DNA of 56,748 nucleotides, taken from NCBI GenBank assembly GCA_015665275.1, contig JADFAL010000045.1, forward strand, positions 1 through 56,748. The letters are read 5' to 3'. The stretch is from Flavobacteriales bacterium. GTDB taxonomy: Bacteria > Bacteroidota > Bacteroidia > Flavobacteriales_D > Crocinitomicaceae. The translations under genes and the position numbers were made by a program. Below, piece by piece: positions 19,151-27,163 of the stretch. The notes below the pieces were generated by a model. The model worked only from the letters and a program-made list of their open reading frames with translations. It did no database searches and was not told the origin of the DNA. How positions within the stretch are numbered: position 1 is the first letter of the stretch; every line of letters begins with the position of its first letter.

Positions 19151-19717
19151 ATGAAGAAGATTTTAATCGCATTAGTTGTATTGGTTGGATTTGCAGGAAC
19201 TGCAATGTCTCAGACGAAAGTAGGACACGTAAAGTCACAAGTACTTTGGGATACACTTACAATGAGTAAAACAGCTGAAACGCAAATGGTAGATTTCCAA
19301 AAAGCATTGGCTTTGGAACTTCAAGATTTGGAGGCTGATTTGGGGAAATTGTATGAGGATTATCAAAAGATTCAAAATTCTCCATCCACTTCACAGGTAT
19401 TGCTTCAATTGAAAGAGAAGGCAATTCGTGAGAAAGAGGCAGAATACCAGAACCGCCAGCAAAGTGCCCAGTATGAAGTTCAAGCGTACCGCGCTGAATT
19501 GGAAACACCAATTACTGAAATGATTCGTGAGGCCGTACAAATGGTAGCGAAACGCGATAAGTACGATTACGTTATGGATGTAAACAGTGGCTTGTACGTG
19601 AACCCTGATAGTGATATTACGAACATCGTTATGACGGAGTTATTGAAGCTTGAAAAAGAAGAAATGGCGAAAGCAACAACGAAGGACGAAGGTACTGGAG
19701 ACGGAGGTGCTCAGTAG
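19151..19717 (+). CDS. OmpH/Skp family periplasmic chaperone (second copy)
   Basis: 188 residues with the same plan as the preceding gene: signal peptide ending AMSQ, strand KVGHVKSQVLWDTLTMSKTAE, coiled-coil region (about 50-120) and DYVMDVNSGLYVNPDSDITNIV. It differs by a C-terminal tail of about 20 residues rich in Lys, Glu, Gly (KDEGTGDGGAQ). Sequence identity with the first copy is low, so the duplication is old; paired skp genes after bamA are common in Bacteroidota. Followed by a terminator. Confidence 0.9.
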   Translation: MKKILIALVVLVGFAGTAMSQTKVGHVKSQVLWDTLTMSKTAETQMVDFQKALALELQDLEADLGKLYEDYQKIQNSPSTSQVLLQLKEKAIREKEAEYQNRQQSAQYEVQAYRAELETPITEMIREAVQMVAKRDKYDYVMDVNSGLYVNPDSDITNIVMTELLKLEKEEMAKATTKDEGTGDGGAQ

Positions 19718-19735
19718 TGAAAAAGAACTTTAGTG

Positions 19736-19769
19736 AAATCCCGGTTGTGCAAGCAATCGGGATTTTTTT
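19736..19769 (+). terminator. Intrinsic terminator after the skp pair
   Basis: AAATCCCG (19736-19743) pairs with CGGGATTT (19758-19765), with an inner TTG/CAA pairing, followed by seven T. It closes the uppS-bamA-skp-skp transcript and separates it from murI. Confidence 0.85.
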
Positions 19770-19820
19770 GTTAGTGAAGAATGTAAACGTAGTCCGATGA
19801 ACTTCATACCGTATTATTCC

Positions 19821-19828
19821 TAATTTTA
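19821..19828 (+). promoter_or_regulatory. Candidate -7 element of murI (leaderless)
   Basis: TAATTTTA matches TAnnTTTG except the last base and ends four bases before the murI ATG at 19833. No clear -33 element. The preceding terminator means murI needs its own promoter. Confidence 0.35.
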
Positions 19829-19832
19829 TAAT

Positions 19833-20648
19833 ATGGGACCCATTGGAATATTTGATTCTGGATACGGCGGATTAACCATCCTTAAGGATATACGTGAGAA
19901 ATTACCAACGTATGATTTCTTGTACCTTGGTGACAACGCGCGTGCGCCTTACGGTCCTCGCTCGTTTGATGTCGTGTACCAATACACCTTGGAAGCCGTT
20001 CAGGAGCTTTTCGATAGAGGTTGTCACCTGGTTATTTTGGCGTGTAACACGGCATCTGCAAAAGCACTTCGGACCATTCAACAGAACGATTTATCAAATA
20101 TTGCGCCGGATAGACGCGTCTTGGGAGTCATTCGTCCGAGTACGGAAATTGTCGGTCAGTATTCGAAAAGTAAGGCCATTGGAATCCTCGCCACTGAAGG
20201 AACCGTAGCATCGGATTCCTATGTCATTGAGATTAAGAAGTTCTGGCCACAATGCTCTGTTGTGCAACATGCCTGTCCGCTTTGGGTGCCTTTGATTGAG
20301 AATAACGAATTTGAGACGCATGCCGGGCGTGAATTTATCGAGAATGATGTAAAAGCTTTGTTGGCGAAAAATGCGCGAATCGATACAATTGTTTTAGGCT
20401 GCACGCACTATCCTGTTTTGCAGGAATACATTGAATCTATAGTTCCTGAAGGGGTAACGGTTGTATCTCAGGGAGGAATTGTGGCAGAAAGTCTTTCGGA
20501 TTATTTATTGCGACACCCCTGGATGGATTCCAAATTGAGCAGAAATGGATCAGTACATTATTTAACCTCTGAAAGCACGGAAACCTTCAATAAACAGGCA
20601 TCTGAATTTATGGGAAGTGCTGTTGCTGCCACGCATATCACGTTGTAA
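19833..20648 (+). CDS. murI: Glutamate racemase
   Basis: 271 residues. Motifs: GIFDSGYGGLT (5-15) for the active-site Asp and Ser, ACNTASA with catalytic C71, and LGCTHYPVL with catalytic C190. It interconverts L- and D-glutamate in the cytoplasm to supply D-Glu for peptidoglycan. Both catalytic cysteines are present and the length is normal. It has its own promoter candidate and follows the envelope block that feeds the same pathway. Confidence 0.96.
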   Translation: MGPIGIFDSGYGGLTILKDIREKLPTYDFLYLGDNARAPYGPRSFDVVYQYTLEAVQELFDRGCHLVILACNTASAKALRTIQQNDLSNIAPDRRVLGVIRPSTEIVGQYSKSKAIGILATEGTVASDSYVIEIKKFWPQCSVVQHACPLWVPLIENNEFETHAGREFIENDVKALLAKNARIDTIVLGCTHYPVLQEYIESIVPEGVTVVSQGGIVAESLSDYLLRHPWMDSKLSRNGSVHYLTSESTETFNKQASEFMGSAVAATHITL

Positions 20649-20666
20649 GGGGAATATACATTTTCA

Positions 20667-20706
20667 CCCTCCCGAGACCTCCCTCAAGGTAGGAGGGGTT
20701 ATTTTT
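20667..20706 (+). terminator. Probable terminator after murI
   Basis: CCCTCC (20667-20672) can pair with GGAGGG (20692-20697), followed by TTATTTTT. The stem is short with a 19-base loop, and a second inner pairing (ACCT/AGGT) may help. Weaker than the other terminators here. Confidence 0.45.
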
Positions 20707-20751
20707 CCTCTACCCAGTGAGGTGAGTAGTGAGGTGATTTTCATCATATGA

Positions 20752-21102
20752 TCAATCAGAGTTTATCTTACTCTCAATCGTCCAGCGAATAAGAAAGGCG
20801 CGTTGCTTCGCTTTATCGGCATTCTCGCCAGAGAACAGTTCATCCGTTGTTGCATTGAACAGTTCAATCCATTGATCGAAGTGTTCTTTTTTCAAAGGCA
20901 TATGCTTGTGCGTTTTGGTGACATCAGTGGTGTAACCAGCTTCATCCAACAGTACGAAGGACCAGAAATGCACCATTTTAGGTAAGTGGCGATCAAAATC
21001 CAATCGTGCAAAGAAAGGGGCGAGTGTTTCGTCTTTCAAAACTTTGGTGTAGAAGGAGTTTACCAATAATTCAATATCTTCTTTTGTCTGGATATCTGCC
21101 AT
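20752..21102 (-). CDS. Group III truncated hemoglobin
   Basis: 116 residues from the ATG at 21102; an in-frame TTG six bases upstream lies inside the promoter. The sequence shows the 2-on-2 globin pattern: helix B/CD region FYTKVLKDETLAPFF, HLPKMVHFWSFVLLDEAGY, then the HxxL/MPL-KEHFDQWIELF segment whose His (about residue 74) is the proximal haem ligand. Cytoplasmic; by family it binds O2 or NO and may act in electron transfer or NO handling. It is divergent from the acyltransferase gene. Confidence 0.92.
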   Translation of the reverse strand: MADIQTKEDIELLVNSFYTKVLKDETLAPFFARLDFDRHLPKMVHFWSFVLLDEAGYTTDVTKTHKHMPLKKEHFDQWIELFNATTDELFSGENADKAKQRAFLIRWTIESKINSD

Positions 21103-21105
21103 ACT

Positions 21106-21113
21106 CAAAAGTA
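21106..21113 (-). promoter_or_regulatory. -7 element of the truncated hemoglobin gene (leaderless)
   Basis: The minus strand reads TACTTTTG, an exact TAnnTTTG match, ending three bases before the ATG at 21102. CTTG about 20 bases upstream on that strand is a plausible -33 element. Confidence 0.55.
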
Positions 21114-21151
21114 GGAAATGCCGGAACGATCATCAAGTTAGAAATCATACT

Positions 21152-21159
21152 TACTTTTA
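21152..21159 (+). promoter_or_regulatory. Candidate -7 element of the acyltransferase gene (leaderless)
   Basis: TACTTTTA fits TAnnTTTG except for the final base and ends four bases before the ATG at 21164, again the recurring spacing of this window. Confidence 0.35.
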
Positions 21160-21163
21160 ACCC

Positions 21164-22291
21164 ATGGAGCAGACAGCAAAGCGGCAATATTTCGAAAACA
21201 TAAATGGATTGCGATTTTTGGGTGCAATGGGCGTGCTGCTTTTTCATTGCGCGACGCTACCCGGAGCGATTTGGGGAGAGTTCTCTGAAGGATATTGGTA
21301 TGAAAAATCCTATTTTTTGTTAGGCCGTGGTCATTTGGGGATTATCCTCTTCTTCGTGATCAGCGGATTTCTGATCACCTCCATTTTACTTTGGGAATTC
21401 GAGGCCAAAGGCAAGATCAAGACAGGCAAATTCTTTCTTAGGCGTCTGTTGCGTGTTTGGCCCTTATATTTCCTAATTATCGGATTTGGGTTTTTCATTT
21501 TTCCGCACTTGCCGCACGGAATTGAGACGGTGCATGAGTTATGGCGATACCTACTTTTCTTGCCGAACATTGATGAAATTATCATGGGGCCGCACGACCC
21601 GATTAATTTCCTGAGTACGCTGTGGAGTTTGGGAGTAGAAGAACAGTTCTATATTGCTTGGGGAATTTTAATGTCTGTGCTGACACTAGGAGGTCGATTC
21701 AATAAGAATGTTTTCGTTGGGATTTGTGTAGCGTTAATTCTGGGATCATTTGCTTTCCGAGCGATGCATTTGGGAGATCACCGCATGTTGCACTATCATA
21801 CCTTCTCCGTTATGTCCGATCTGGCTATCGGCTGTCTTATGGCAATTTGGACCTTCACAGGCAAAGCAAAAGCATTTTTTGAAAACATTCCCAAATGGCA
21901 AATTGGAGTATTCTATGTGATCGCCATTGTATTATTGGTGTATGAAGGGCATATCTTCCGAGATTCACTCTTTGTTTTCGGTCGTATTTTACCGGCGGTA
22001 ATCATTGGTGTAATCGTTCTGGAGCAAGTATTCAGCAAGAATTCGATTGTCAAATTGGATAGCATTCCCTTGTTTTCTTTTTCAGGAGAAATCACCTACA
22101 GCATTTACATTGTCCACTCTGTTTATATTTATTACTGGGCCATCTTTTTCAAGAACCATGGCTACACTTCCGAGTGGACTCATTATTGGATGTTCTTTGT
22201 CGTCGTTTTCATATCATCCTACCTAACGTCCATTCTTACCTATTACGCTATTGAACGTCCCTTTTTCCAATTGCGGAAATATTTCAGATAA
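21164..22291 (+). CDS. Acyltransferase family 3 (OafA/YrhL-like) membrane protein
   Basis: 375 residues with about ten hydrophobic helices. The amino end INGLRFLGAMGVLLFHC carries the R and the catalytic-type H (F-H-C) typical of membrane O-acyltransferases; GIILFFVISGFLITSIL and FLRRLLRVWPLYFLI are standard for the family, as is LWSLGVEEQFYI. These enzymes move acyl (often acetyl) groups from the cytoplasm to sugars of LPS, peptidoglycan or exopolysaccharide. No substrate clue in the neighbourhood. The gene stands alone, divergent from the globin gene. Confidence 0.9.
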   Translation: MEQTAKRQYFENINGLRFLGAMGVLLFHCATLPGAIWGEFSEGYWYEKSYFLLGRGHLGIILFFVISGFLITSILLWEFEAKGKIKTGKFFLRRLLRVWPLYFLIIGFGFFIFPHLPHGIETVHELWRYLLFLPNIDEIIMGPHDPINFLSTLWSLGVEEQFYIAWGILMSVLTLGGRFNKNVFVGICVALILGSFAFRAMHLGDHRMLHYHTFSVMSDLAIGCLMAIWTFTGKAKAFFENIPKWQIGVFYVIAIVLLVYEGHIFRDSLFVFGRILPAVIIGVIVLEQVFSKNSIVKLDSIPLFSFSGEITYSIYIVHSVYIYYWAIFFKNHGYTSEWTHYWMFFVVVFISSYLTSILTYYAIERPFFQLRKYFR

Positions 22292-22368
22292 TTTTAAAGC
22301 CTCTCAAAACCTTTGTAAATAAAGGAATTCTAAGATTCATCTAGTCACTATTTATTAATTTATTACTG

Positions 22369-22393
22369 TTACCCTATCGGGTAGCTAGGGTAA
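22369..22393. promoter_or_regulatory. Palindromic operator candidate of the cys operon
   Basis: TTACCCTA (22369-22376) and TAGGGTAA (22386-22393) form a perfect inverted repeat with a 9-base spacer that itself contains CGGGTA. It covers the expected -33 region, since the -7 element starts at 22399. A regulator bound here would block or aid RNA polymerase. The regulator is not identified. Confidence 0.55.
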
Positions 22394-22398
22394 TAAGT

Positions 22399-22406
22399 TA
22401 TATTTG
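22399..22406 (+). promoter_or_regulatory. -7 element of the cys operon
   Basis: TATATTTG is an exact TAnnTTTG match 18 bases before the ATG at 22424. No TTTG at -33; the palindrome occupies that place, which hints at activator dependence or repression. Confidence 0.6.
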
Positions 22407-22423
22407 TCCAAAATTTTAAAGAA

Positions 22424-22654
22424 ATGATCATTGATGCGATTGGATTGAGGCGCTTGGACGACAACCGGGTGTCATTGCTGAAAACGCTTTCATGGCGAAT
22501 AATTGGTACGTTGGATACGATGCTTATTTCCTACCTACTTACAGGGAAGTTGGATGTGGCATTGAGCATAGGAGGAATTGAAGTGGTGAGCAAAATGATC
22601 TTGTATTATCTGCACGAACGCGCGTGGATCAAACTTTTAAAAAGAAACCCATGA
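22424..22654 (+). CDS. DUF2061 small membrane protein
   Basis: 76 residues: LKTLSWRIIGTLDTMLISYLLTGKLDVALSIGGIEVVSKMILYYLHERAW. The K-x-x-S-W-R-x-x-G-T-x-D-T start, central G-K and the E-x-x-x-K-x-x-x-Y-Y-x-H-E-R-x-W end are the DUF2061 pattern, with two transmembrane helices. Such proteins are often encoded with sulfate-assimilation genes; here it is the first gene of the cys operon and overlaps cysH by four bases (ATGA). A role in sulfate or sulfur-compound uptake is guessed from context only. Confidence 0.88.
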   Translation: MIIDAIGLRRLDDNRVSLLKTLSWRIIGTLDTMLISYLLTGKLDVALSIGGIEVVSKMILYYLHERAWIKLLKRNP

Positions 22655-23265
22655 ATCCAGAATCAATAAATAAAGAACTGGCTTCAGCTAGTCCGAAGGA
22701 GATTGTTCAATGGGCATTGTCGGCAGCGAAACAACCGGTGATCACTACCAATTTTCGTCCTTACGAAGCAGCAATATTGCACGCTGTTACCGCTCAAAAT
22801 TCGGATATTCCTGTGATTTGGTGCGATAGCGGATACAATACTTCATACACGTATCGGCATGCTGAGAAGACGATTCAACAATTGGGGTTAAACATAGATT
22901 TATATGTGCCTAAACAGACGGCAGCACATAGAGATGTGATAATGGGAATTCCCGAGCCGGATACTCCAGAGCACGATCAATTTACGAATCAAGTGAAGTT
23001 GGAACCGTTCATGCGAGCCATGAGTAATCATCAACCAGACGTGTGGTTCACGAACCTTCGAAAGGGACAAACAGCATTGCGTGATTCAATGGATATTGTG
23101 AATGTAGGGAAAGAGGGAATCATTAAAGTCTGTCCATTTTACCATTGGTCGGATACTGAATTGGATGGTTATCTCACTGCACATCAATTGGAATCAGAGG
23201 ATAGATATTACGACCCAACAAAAGCACTAGCGAATCGCGAATGCGGATTGCACACTAGCAATTAA
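22651..23265 (+). CDS. cysH: Phosphoadenosine/adenosine phosphosulfate reductase
   Basis: 204 residues. PP-loop ATPase-like fold with IPVIWCDSGYNTSYTYRHAE, WFTNLRKGQTALRDSMDIV and the C-terminal RECGLH whose Cys (198) is the catalytic residue. It reduces APS or PAPS to sulfite with thioredoxin. The paired cysteines that bind the 4Fe-4S cluster in APS reductases are not evident (only one CP at VCPFYHW), and no cysC was seen next door, so which substrate is used is open. The start ATG overlaps the DUF2061 stop; a longer frame to 22624 runs into that gene and is unlikely. Confidence 0.9.
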   Translation: MNPESINKELASASPKEIVQWALSAAKQPVITTNFRPYEAAILHAVTAQNSDIPVIWCDSGYNTSYTYRHAEKTIQQLGLNIDLYVPKQTAAHRDVIMGIPEPDTPEHDQFTNQVKLEPFMRAMSNHQPDVWFTNLRKGQTALRDSMDIVNVGKEGIIKVCPFYHWSDTELDGYLTAHQLESEDRYYDPTKALANRECGLHTSN

Positions 23266-23276
23266 GAAATTTTGAA

Positions 23277-24173
23277 ATGAAAAATCAACATTTATACGAT
23301 CTGGAAAACGAGAGCATATACATCCTTCGGGAGGTTGTGTCTCAATTCAAAAAGCCCGTGCTATTATTCTCGGGTGGAAAAGACTCCATTGTGATGGCCC
23401 ATTTGGCCCGCAAAGCGTTTTATCCGTCACGAATTCCATTTCCCTTCATGCACGTCGATACAGGACATAACTTTCCTGAAACTATTGATTTTCGGGATAC
23501 CTACATGAAAGAATTAGGAGCTGATTTGATTGTGCGGTATGTGCAAGATTCTATCGATCAGAATAAAGTGCAGGAAGAAACGGGAAAATATGCGAGTCGA
23601 AATGCGCTGCAAACGGTGACCTTATTGGATGCCATTGAGGAGCACGGATTTGATGCATGTTTGGGAGGAGCACGTCGCGATGAAGAGAAAAGTCGCGCGA
23701 AGGAACGCATCTTTTCTGTTCGAGATGACTTTGGACAGTGGGATTACAAACGTCAACGACCAGAGCCTTTTCAATTATTGAACGGTCGAATTCAATTCGG
23801 AGAAAACGTTCGGGCTTTCCCAATCAGCAACTGGACGGAGGAAGATATCTGGTCGTACATTCTACAGGAAGGATTGGAATTACCATCCGTTTATTTTGCA
23901 CACGACCGCAAGCTAGTCAAGCGAGAAGGGCAGTATTTGGCATATTCTGACCACCTGAACATTGTAGAAAGTGATGAAATTGAAGAACGCACCGTAAGGT
24001 TCCGAACCGTGGGAGACATGACGTGTACAGCGGCTTTCCTCTCAGATGCTGCGACGGTAGAAGATGTCTTAAAGGAAAATGTTGCTTCGAAGCACTCGGA
24101 ACGCGGTGCCAGAATTGATGATAAACGAAGCGAATCCGCTTTAGAGGACAGAAAGAAAGGAGGATATTTTTAA
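23277..24173 (+). CDS. cysD: Sulfate adenylyltransferase subunit 2
   Basis: 298 residues. The PP-loop SGGKDS (32-37) is the ATP pyrophosphatase motif, followed by PFMHVDTGHNFPETIDFRD and the CLGGARRDEEKSRAKERIFS segment, ending in the typical RSESALEDRKKGGYF. With CysN it makes APS from ATP and sulfate in the cytoplasm. It starts 11 bases after cysH. All family landmarks are intact. Confidence 0.96.
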   Translation: MKNQHLYDLENESIYILREVVSQFKKPVLLFSGGKDSIVMAHLARKAFYPSRIPFPFMHVDTGHNFPETIDFRDTYMKELGADLIVRYVQDSIDQNKVQEETGKYASRNALQTVTLLDAIEEHGFDACLGGARRDEEKSRAKERIFSVRDDFGQWDYKRQRPEPFQLLNGRIQFGENVRAFPISNWTEEDIWSYILQEGLELPSVYFAHDRKLVKREGQYLAYSDHLNIVESDEIEERTVRFRTVGDMTCTAAFLSDAATVEDVLKENVASKHSERGARIDDKRSESALEDRKKGGYF

Positions 24174-24298
24174 GAGGAAGAGTAAAGAACAACGATGACT
24201 GAGGCTCTCGAAGTCGGAGTTGTAGTTTGGAATAAGGAATGATGAATCGTCGAACTGTCTAAAAGCGAAGCGATCCAACAATCTAACAGTCTAATAAC

Positions 24299-25549
24299 AT
24301 GGAATTAGTAAGAATAAGTACAGCAGGAAGCGTTGATGACGGGAAAAGTACGTTGATCGGGCGATTGTTGTTTGATAATAACGCATTGACCAAGGAACAG
24401 GAAGAATTGGTCGCAAAGAAAACAGCCGAGAAAGGATGGAATGATCCTGATTTGAGCGTCATTACAGATGGATTGGTAGCAGAGCGCGAACAGGGTATCA
24501 CCATTGATGTGGCAAATATCTATTTCTCTACGGAGACGCATAAATTCATTATTGCCGACAGTCCGGGGCATGTGGAGTACACACGAAACATGGTTACCGG
24601 AGCATCTATGGCCGAAACATCGATCATTTTGATTGATGCGCGCAAAGGATTGTTGGAGCAAAGCTATCGTCACTTCTACATCAGTCATTTGTTGCGATTG
24701 AAACGCGTGATTTTTGCTGTGAACAAGATGGATTTGGTGGAGTACGATCAGGATCGATTTCTAGAGATCGCAGTAGAGATTCAACGCATGGTTGAAGGGT
24801 TGAATGCAGATGTTCCGTACACTGTTGTTCCCGTAAGTTCATTGAAAGGAGATAATGTTGTAAAACCTTCGGAGAACATGAAGTGGTATCAAGGCAAAAC
24901 CTTGAACGGACTTCTGCACGAGCCCCAACCGGATGTTTCAGGAACCAATCCCTTGCGATTCGATGTTCAGCACGTAACGCACGCACAAGAGAACGGATTT
25001 GTAGATTATCGTGGTTACTCTGGACGTGTGATCAGTGGAACCGTTGCGGTAGGAGACACACTGCGCGTGCTTCCGTCAAACAAAGAAAGCGTAGTTACCG
25101 AAATTCGACGGTATACAGAAACGAAAGACAAAGCGGTTTCAGGAGATAGCGTAAGCATTTCATTATCCGATGAAATTGACGTGAGCAGAGGAGCCGTTTT
25201 GGTACATCCCGATAATGCGCCCGAACCACAACAGTTGGTGAAAGCTACCCTTGTTTGGATGGACGAGAAAAATGCAACTGTTGGCTCCAAATGGTTGATG
25301 AAGGCAGCGTCGAGAGAGTTTCCAGTGAAATTGCAATCGATTCTGAAGTCTGTTGATCCGACCAGAAAAAATGCATCCGAAAGTAAGGATATTATCGCGT
25401 TGAATGATCTCACAGAAGTGGAAGCTCGACTTTCACAACCAGGTTATTTCGATACCTACGAATCGAATAAGAAGAACGGGATTTTTATCCTCATTGATCC
25501 GCAAACAAACAATACGGTAGCGGTTGGATTTGTTACCTCACTTAGCTAA
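24299..25549 (+). CDS. cysN: Sulfate adenylyltransferase subunit 1 (GTPase)
   Basis: 416 residues. GTPase motifs: GSVDDGKST (10-18), REQGIT (switch I region), DSPGH (87-91), NKMD (142-145). Two beta-barrel domains follow. CysN uses GTP hydrolysis to drive APS formation by CysD. No APS kinase (CysC) domain is fused at the C-terminus, in contrast to NodQ-type proteins. It lies 125 bases after cysD; that gap is non-coding, with near-repeats CAATCTAA and CAGTCTAA at about 24276-24293. After the stop, GCTTCGCGAAGC (25551-25562) is a perfect palindrome of unknown role. Confidence 0.96.
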   Translation: MELVRISTAGSVDDGKSTLIGRLLFDNNALTKEQEELVAKKTAEKGWNDPDLSVITDGLVAEREQGITIDVANIYFSTETHKFIIADSPGHVEYTRNMVTGASMAETSIILIDARKGLLEQSYRHFYISHLLRLKRVIFAVNKMDLVEYDQDRFLEIAVEIQRMVEGLNADVPYTVVPVSSLKGDNVVKPSENMKWYQGKTLNGLLHEPQPDVSGTNPLRFDVQHVTHAQENGFVDYRGYSGRVISGTVAVGDTLRVLPSNKESVVTEIRRYTETKDKAVSGDSVSISLSDEIDVSRGAVLVHPDNAPEPQQLVKATLVWMDEKNATVGSKWLMKAASREFPVKLQSILKSVDPTRKNASESKDIIALNDLTEVEARLSQPGYFDTYESNKKNGIFILIDPQTNNTVAVGFVTSLS

Positions 25550-25712
25550 AGCTTCGCGAAGCAAGAATGAGAAATTGATGAACTGCTAGAGAATCGCCAC
25601 GATTATCGCGAACAATTGGAACTTAACCTCGAAGGATAGTTAAGGCATTGAATGAACCGCGGAATGAATAAGATCGAGCGGCTTAAAATTGTATCTTCAA
25701 CAAAACTTTTAT

Positions 25713-26276
25713 ATGTTTTGGATTCTTGTTTTTGGTGGATTGGTTCTGTTCGTTTTAATCACGATCTGGGTGATCTACAATCGATTGGTTCAGGCAGAAA
25801 ATCAGGTTGATGAGGCGTTGGCATTGATTGATGTGCAGTTGAAAAAACGCTTCGAGCTGATTCCGAATTTAGTGCAAGTTGTAAAAGCTTATAATGCACA
25901 TGAAGCGGATGTTTTGGAAAAAGTGGTAGCACAACGGTCTTCCATTCCGGAACCAACTGGTGCCAAAGCTAATTTCGATGGCTCAATTACAGGAGTGCTT
26001 AAAAACTTCAGAATGCAAGTTGAAGCATACCCTGATTTATTGGCGAATCAACAATTTTCAAAATTAATGGACTCCCTATCGACGGTAGAAGATGAATTGG
26101 CTATGGCTAGACGCTATTACAACGGCACTGTCAGAGATTTAAGTAATAAAAAGGAGGTCTTTCCTAATGTACTTTTTGCATCGATGTTTGGCATTAAAGA
26201 CAAAAGCTTTTACGAAATTGATCCTACTGATGCAGAACGCCCTGAAATAGAATTGACCCTCCAACAAGATATATAG
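25713..26276 (+). CDS. LemA family protein
   Basis: 187 residues from ATG at 25713; a TTG 24 bases upstream is possible but adds little. One transmembrane helix (about 1-25, MFWILVFGGLVLFVLITIWVIYN written here in part) and then the alpha-helical LemA domain: LVQAENQVDEA, VQLKKRFELIPNLVQVVKAY, YPDLLANQQFSKLMDSLSTVEDELAMARRYYN. Outside of the membrane by family topology. Function of LemA proteins is not settled. The usual partner genes (M48 peptidase, DUF3137 or TPM-domain protein) are missing; a 42-codon frame follows directly but runs into antisense of the next gene. Confidence 0.9.
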   Translation: MFWILVFGGLVLFVLITIWVIYNRLVQAENQVDEALALIDVQLKKRFELIPNLVQVVKAYNAHEADVLEKVVAQRSSIPEPTGAKANFDGSITGVLKNFRMQVEAYPDLLANQQFSKLMDSLSTVEDELAMARRYYNGTVRDLSNKKEVFPNVLFASMFGIKDKSFYEIDPTDAERPEIELTLQQDI

Positions 26277-26399
26277 CAAGTGCAATGGCCGAATATGTTC
26301 CTATTGATTTATCAAAACGTTTTGCTAGAAGGTACATCCAGCGAATTGAAATGAAAACAAACAATAAGATTCTCCATTCTGTTGCCAAATCTGAATTTT

Positions 26400-26735
26400 T
26401 TAAGCGAGTTCATCCATCGATTCGTCCAATAATCCGTCATCACTTTTTATTTCCTTCGACCATGAACGCTTCAGTAAATAATGAAGTAATGCTACTGCTC
26501 CAACTCCAAAAGGTATGGCGAGTAAGGAAAGAACCAATTCACCTTCCTGAGAGTCTATACCACTTCCCATTCCACCAATATCAAGAATGATAATCAGTAG
26601 TACTGTACCTATTCCAGCACCATAATAAGTAACCACGGCCAATAGCCCGTATAACCACTTATTTGGTTTGTCGTGTTTTTTTGCAAGATTGTACACCCAG
26701 CGCGCTAGAAAATATAGTAATAGAATCCCAAGCAT
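26400..26735 (-). CDS. Small membrane protein, tandem paralogue B
   Basis: 111 residues with three hydrophobic helices (about 1-15, 27-55, 65-90) and an acidic end (DDGLLDESMDE). Clearly related to the adjacent upstream gene: both share WxYxLAKKxxKPxKW, SLLAIPFG or FLAIPFG, a basic SW/WS cluster and LLDESxD. No Pfam-type name comes to mind. It begins five bases after the stop of its paralogue, so they form a two-gene operon ended near the lemA 3' end. Function unknown. Confidence 0.75.
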   Translation of the reverse strand: MLGILLLYFLARWVYNLAKKHDKPNKWLYGLLAVVTYYGAGIGTVLLIIILDIGGMGSGIDSQEGELVLSLLAIPFGVGAVALLHYLLKRSWSKEIKSDDGLLDESMDELA

Positions 26736-26740
26736 GATAA

Positions 26741-27079
26741 TTATTGGTTTTTGTTTTGAGGGTCAAGCGATTCGTCCAAGAGTTCATCTGTATTCTCCTG
26801 CTCACGAGACCATTTTCGTTCTAAAAATAGATACAATAACCAAACGCCCAAAATTCCAAAGGGAATTGCCAGAAATGATGGGAGCAAACCGATGGCAAAC
26901 CCACTGACTTGCTCGCCATAAATGGTGAGAAGAAAAATGGTAAATACAGAGGAGTACCCAACTATGATATAGGAAAAGATTCCGAGAACTATGTAGCCCC
27001 ATTTTCGAGGTTTCTTGAATTTTTTAGCGAGCTCATAAAACCACTTTCCAACAAATGCAAATAGGAGTAGGTCGATCAT
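26741..27079 (-). CDS. Small membrane protein, tandem paralogue A
   Basis: 112 residues; three hydrophobic helices (about 1-12, 26-52, 60-85) and the C-terminal ENTDELLDESLDPQN. Paralogue of the gene that follows it on the minus strand. It is divergent from aroA across 84 bases. The conserved motifs (LAKKFKKPRKWGY, FLAIPFGILGV, RKWSREQ) suggest a lineage-specific family; I do not recognise it. Confidence 0.75.
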   Translation of the reverse strand: MIDLLLFAFVGKWFYELAKKFKKPRKWGYIVLGIFSYIIVGYSSVFTIFLLTIYGEQVSGFAIGLLPSFLAIPFGILGVWLLYLFLERKWSREQENTDELLDESLDPQNKNQ

Positions 27080-27163
27080 AAATTTTCCACTGATAGAAAG
27101 GTAATCAATTAAATAGTAACACTCATTTCCGAATTCCTCGTATTTTCGTGTCAGCTAGCAGTT

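Noticed and set aside
25551-25562. GCTTCGCGAAGC palindrome after cysN as a terminator
   Set aside because: No T-run follows and the palindrome has no loop; left as an unexplained site.
26285-26590. Plus-strand frame of 101 codons after lemA
   Set aside because: Only the first 40 codons look protein-like; the rest is antisense to a membrane protein with a clear paralogue. Kept only as a possible remnant.
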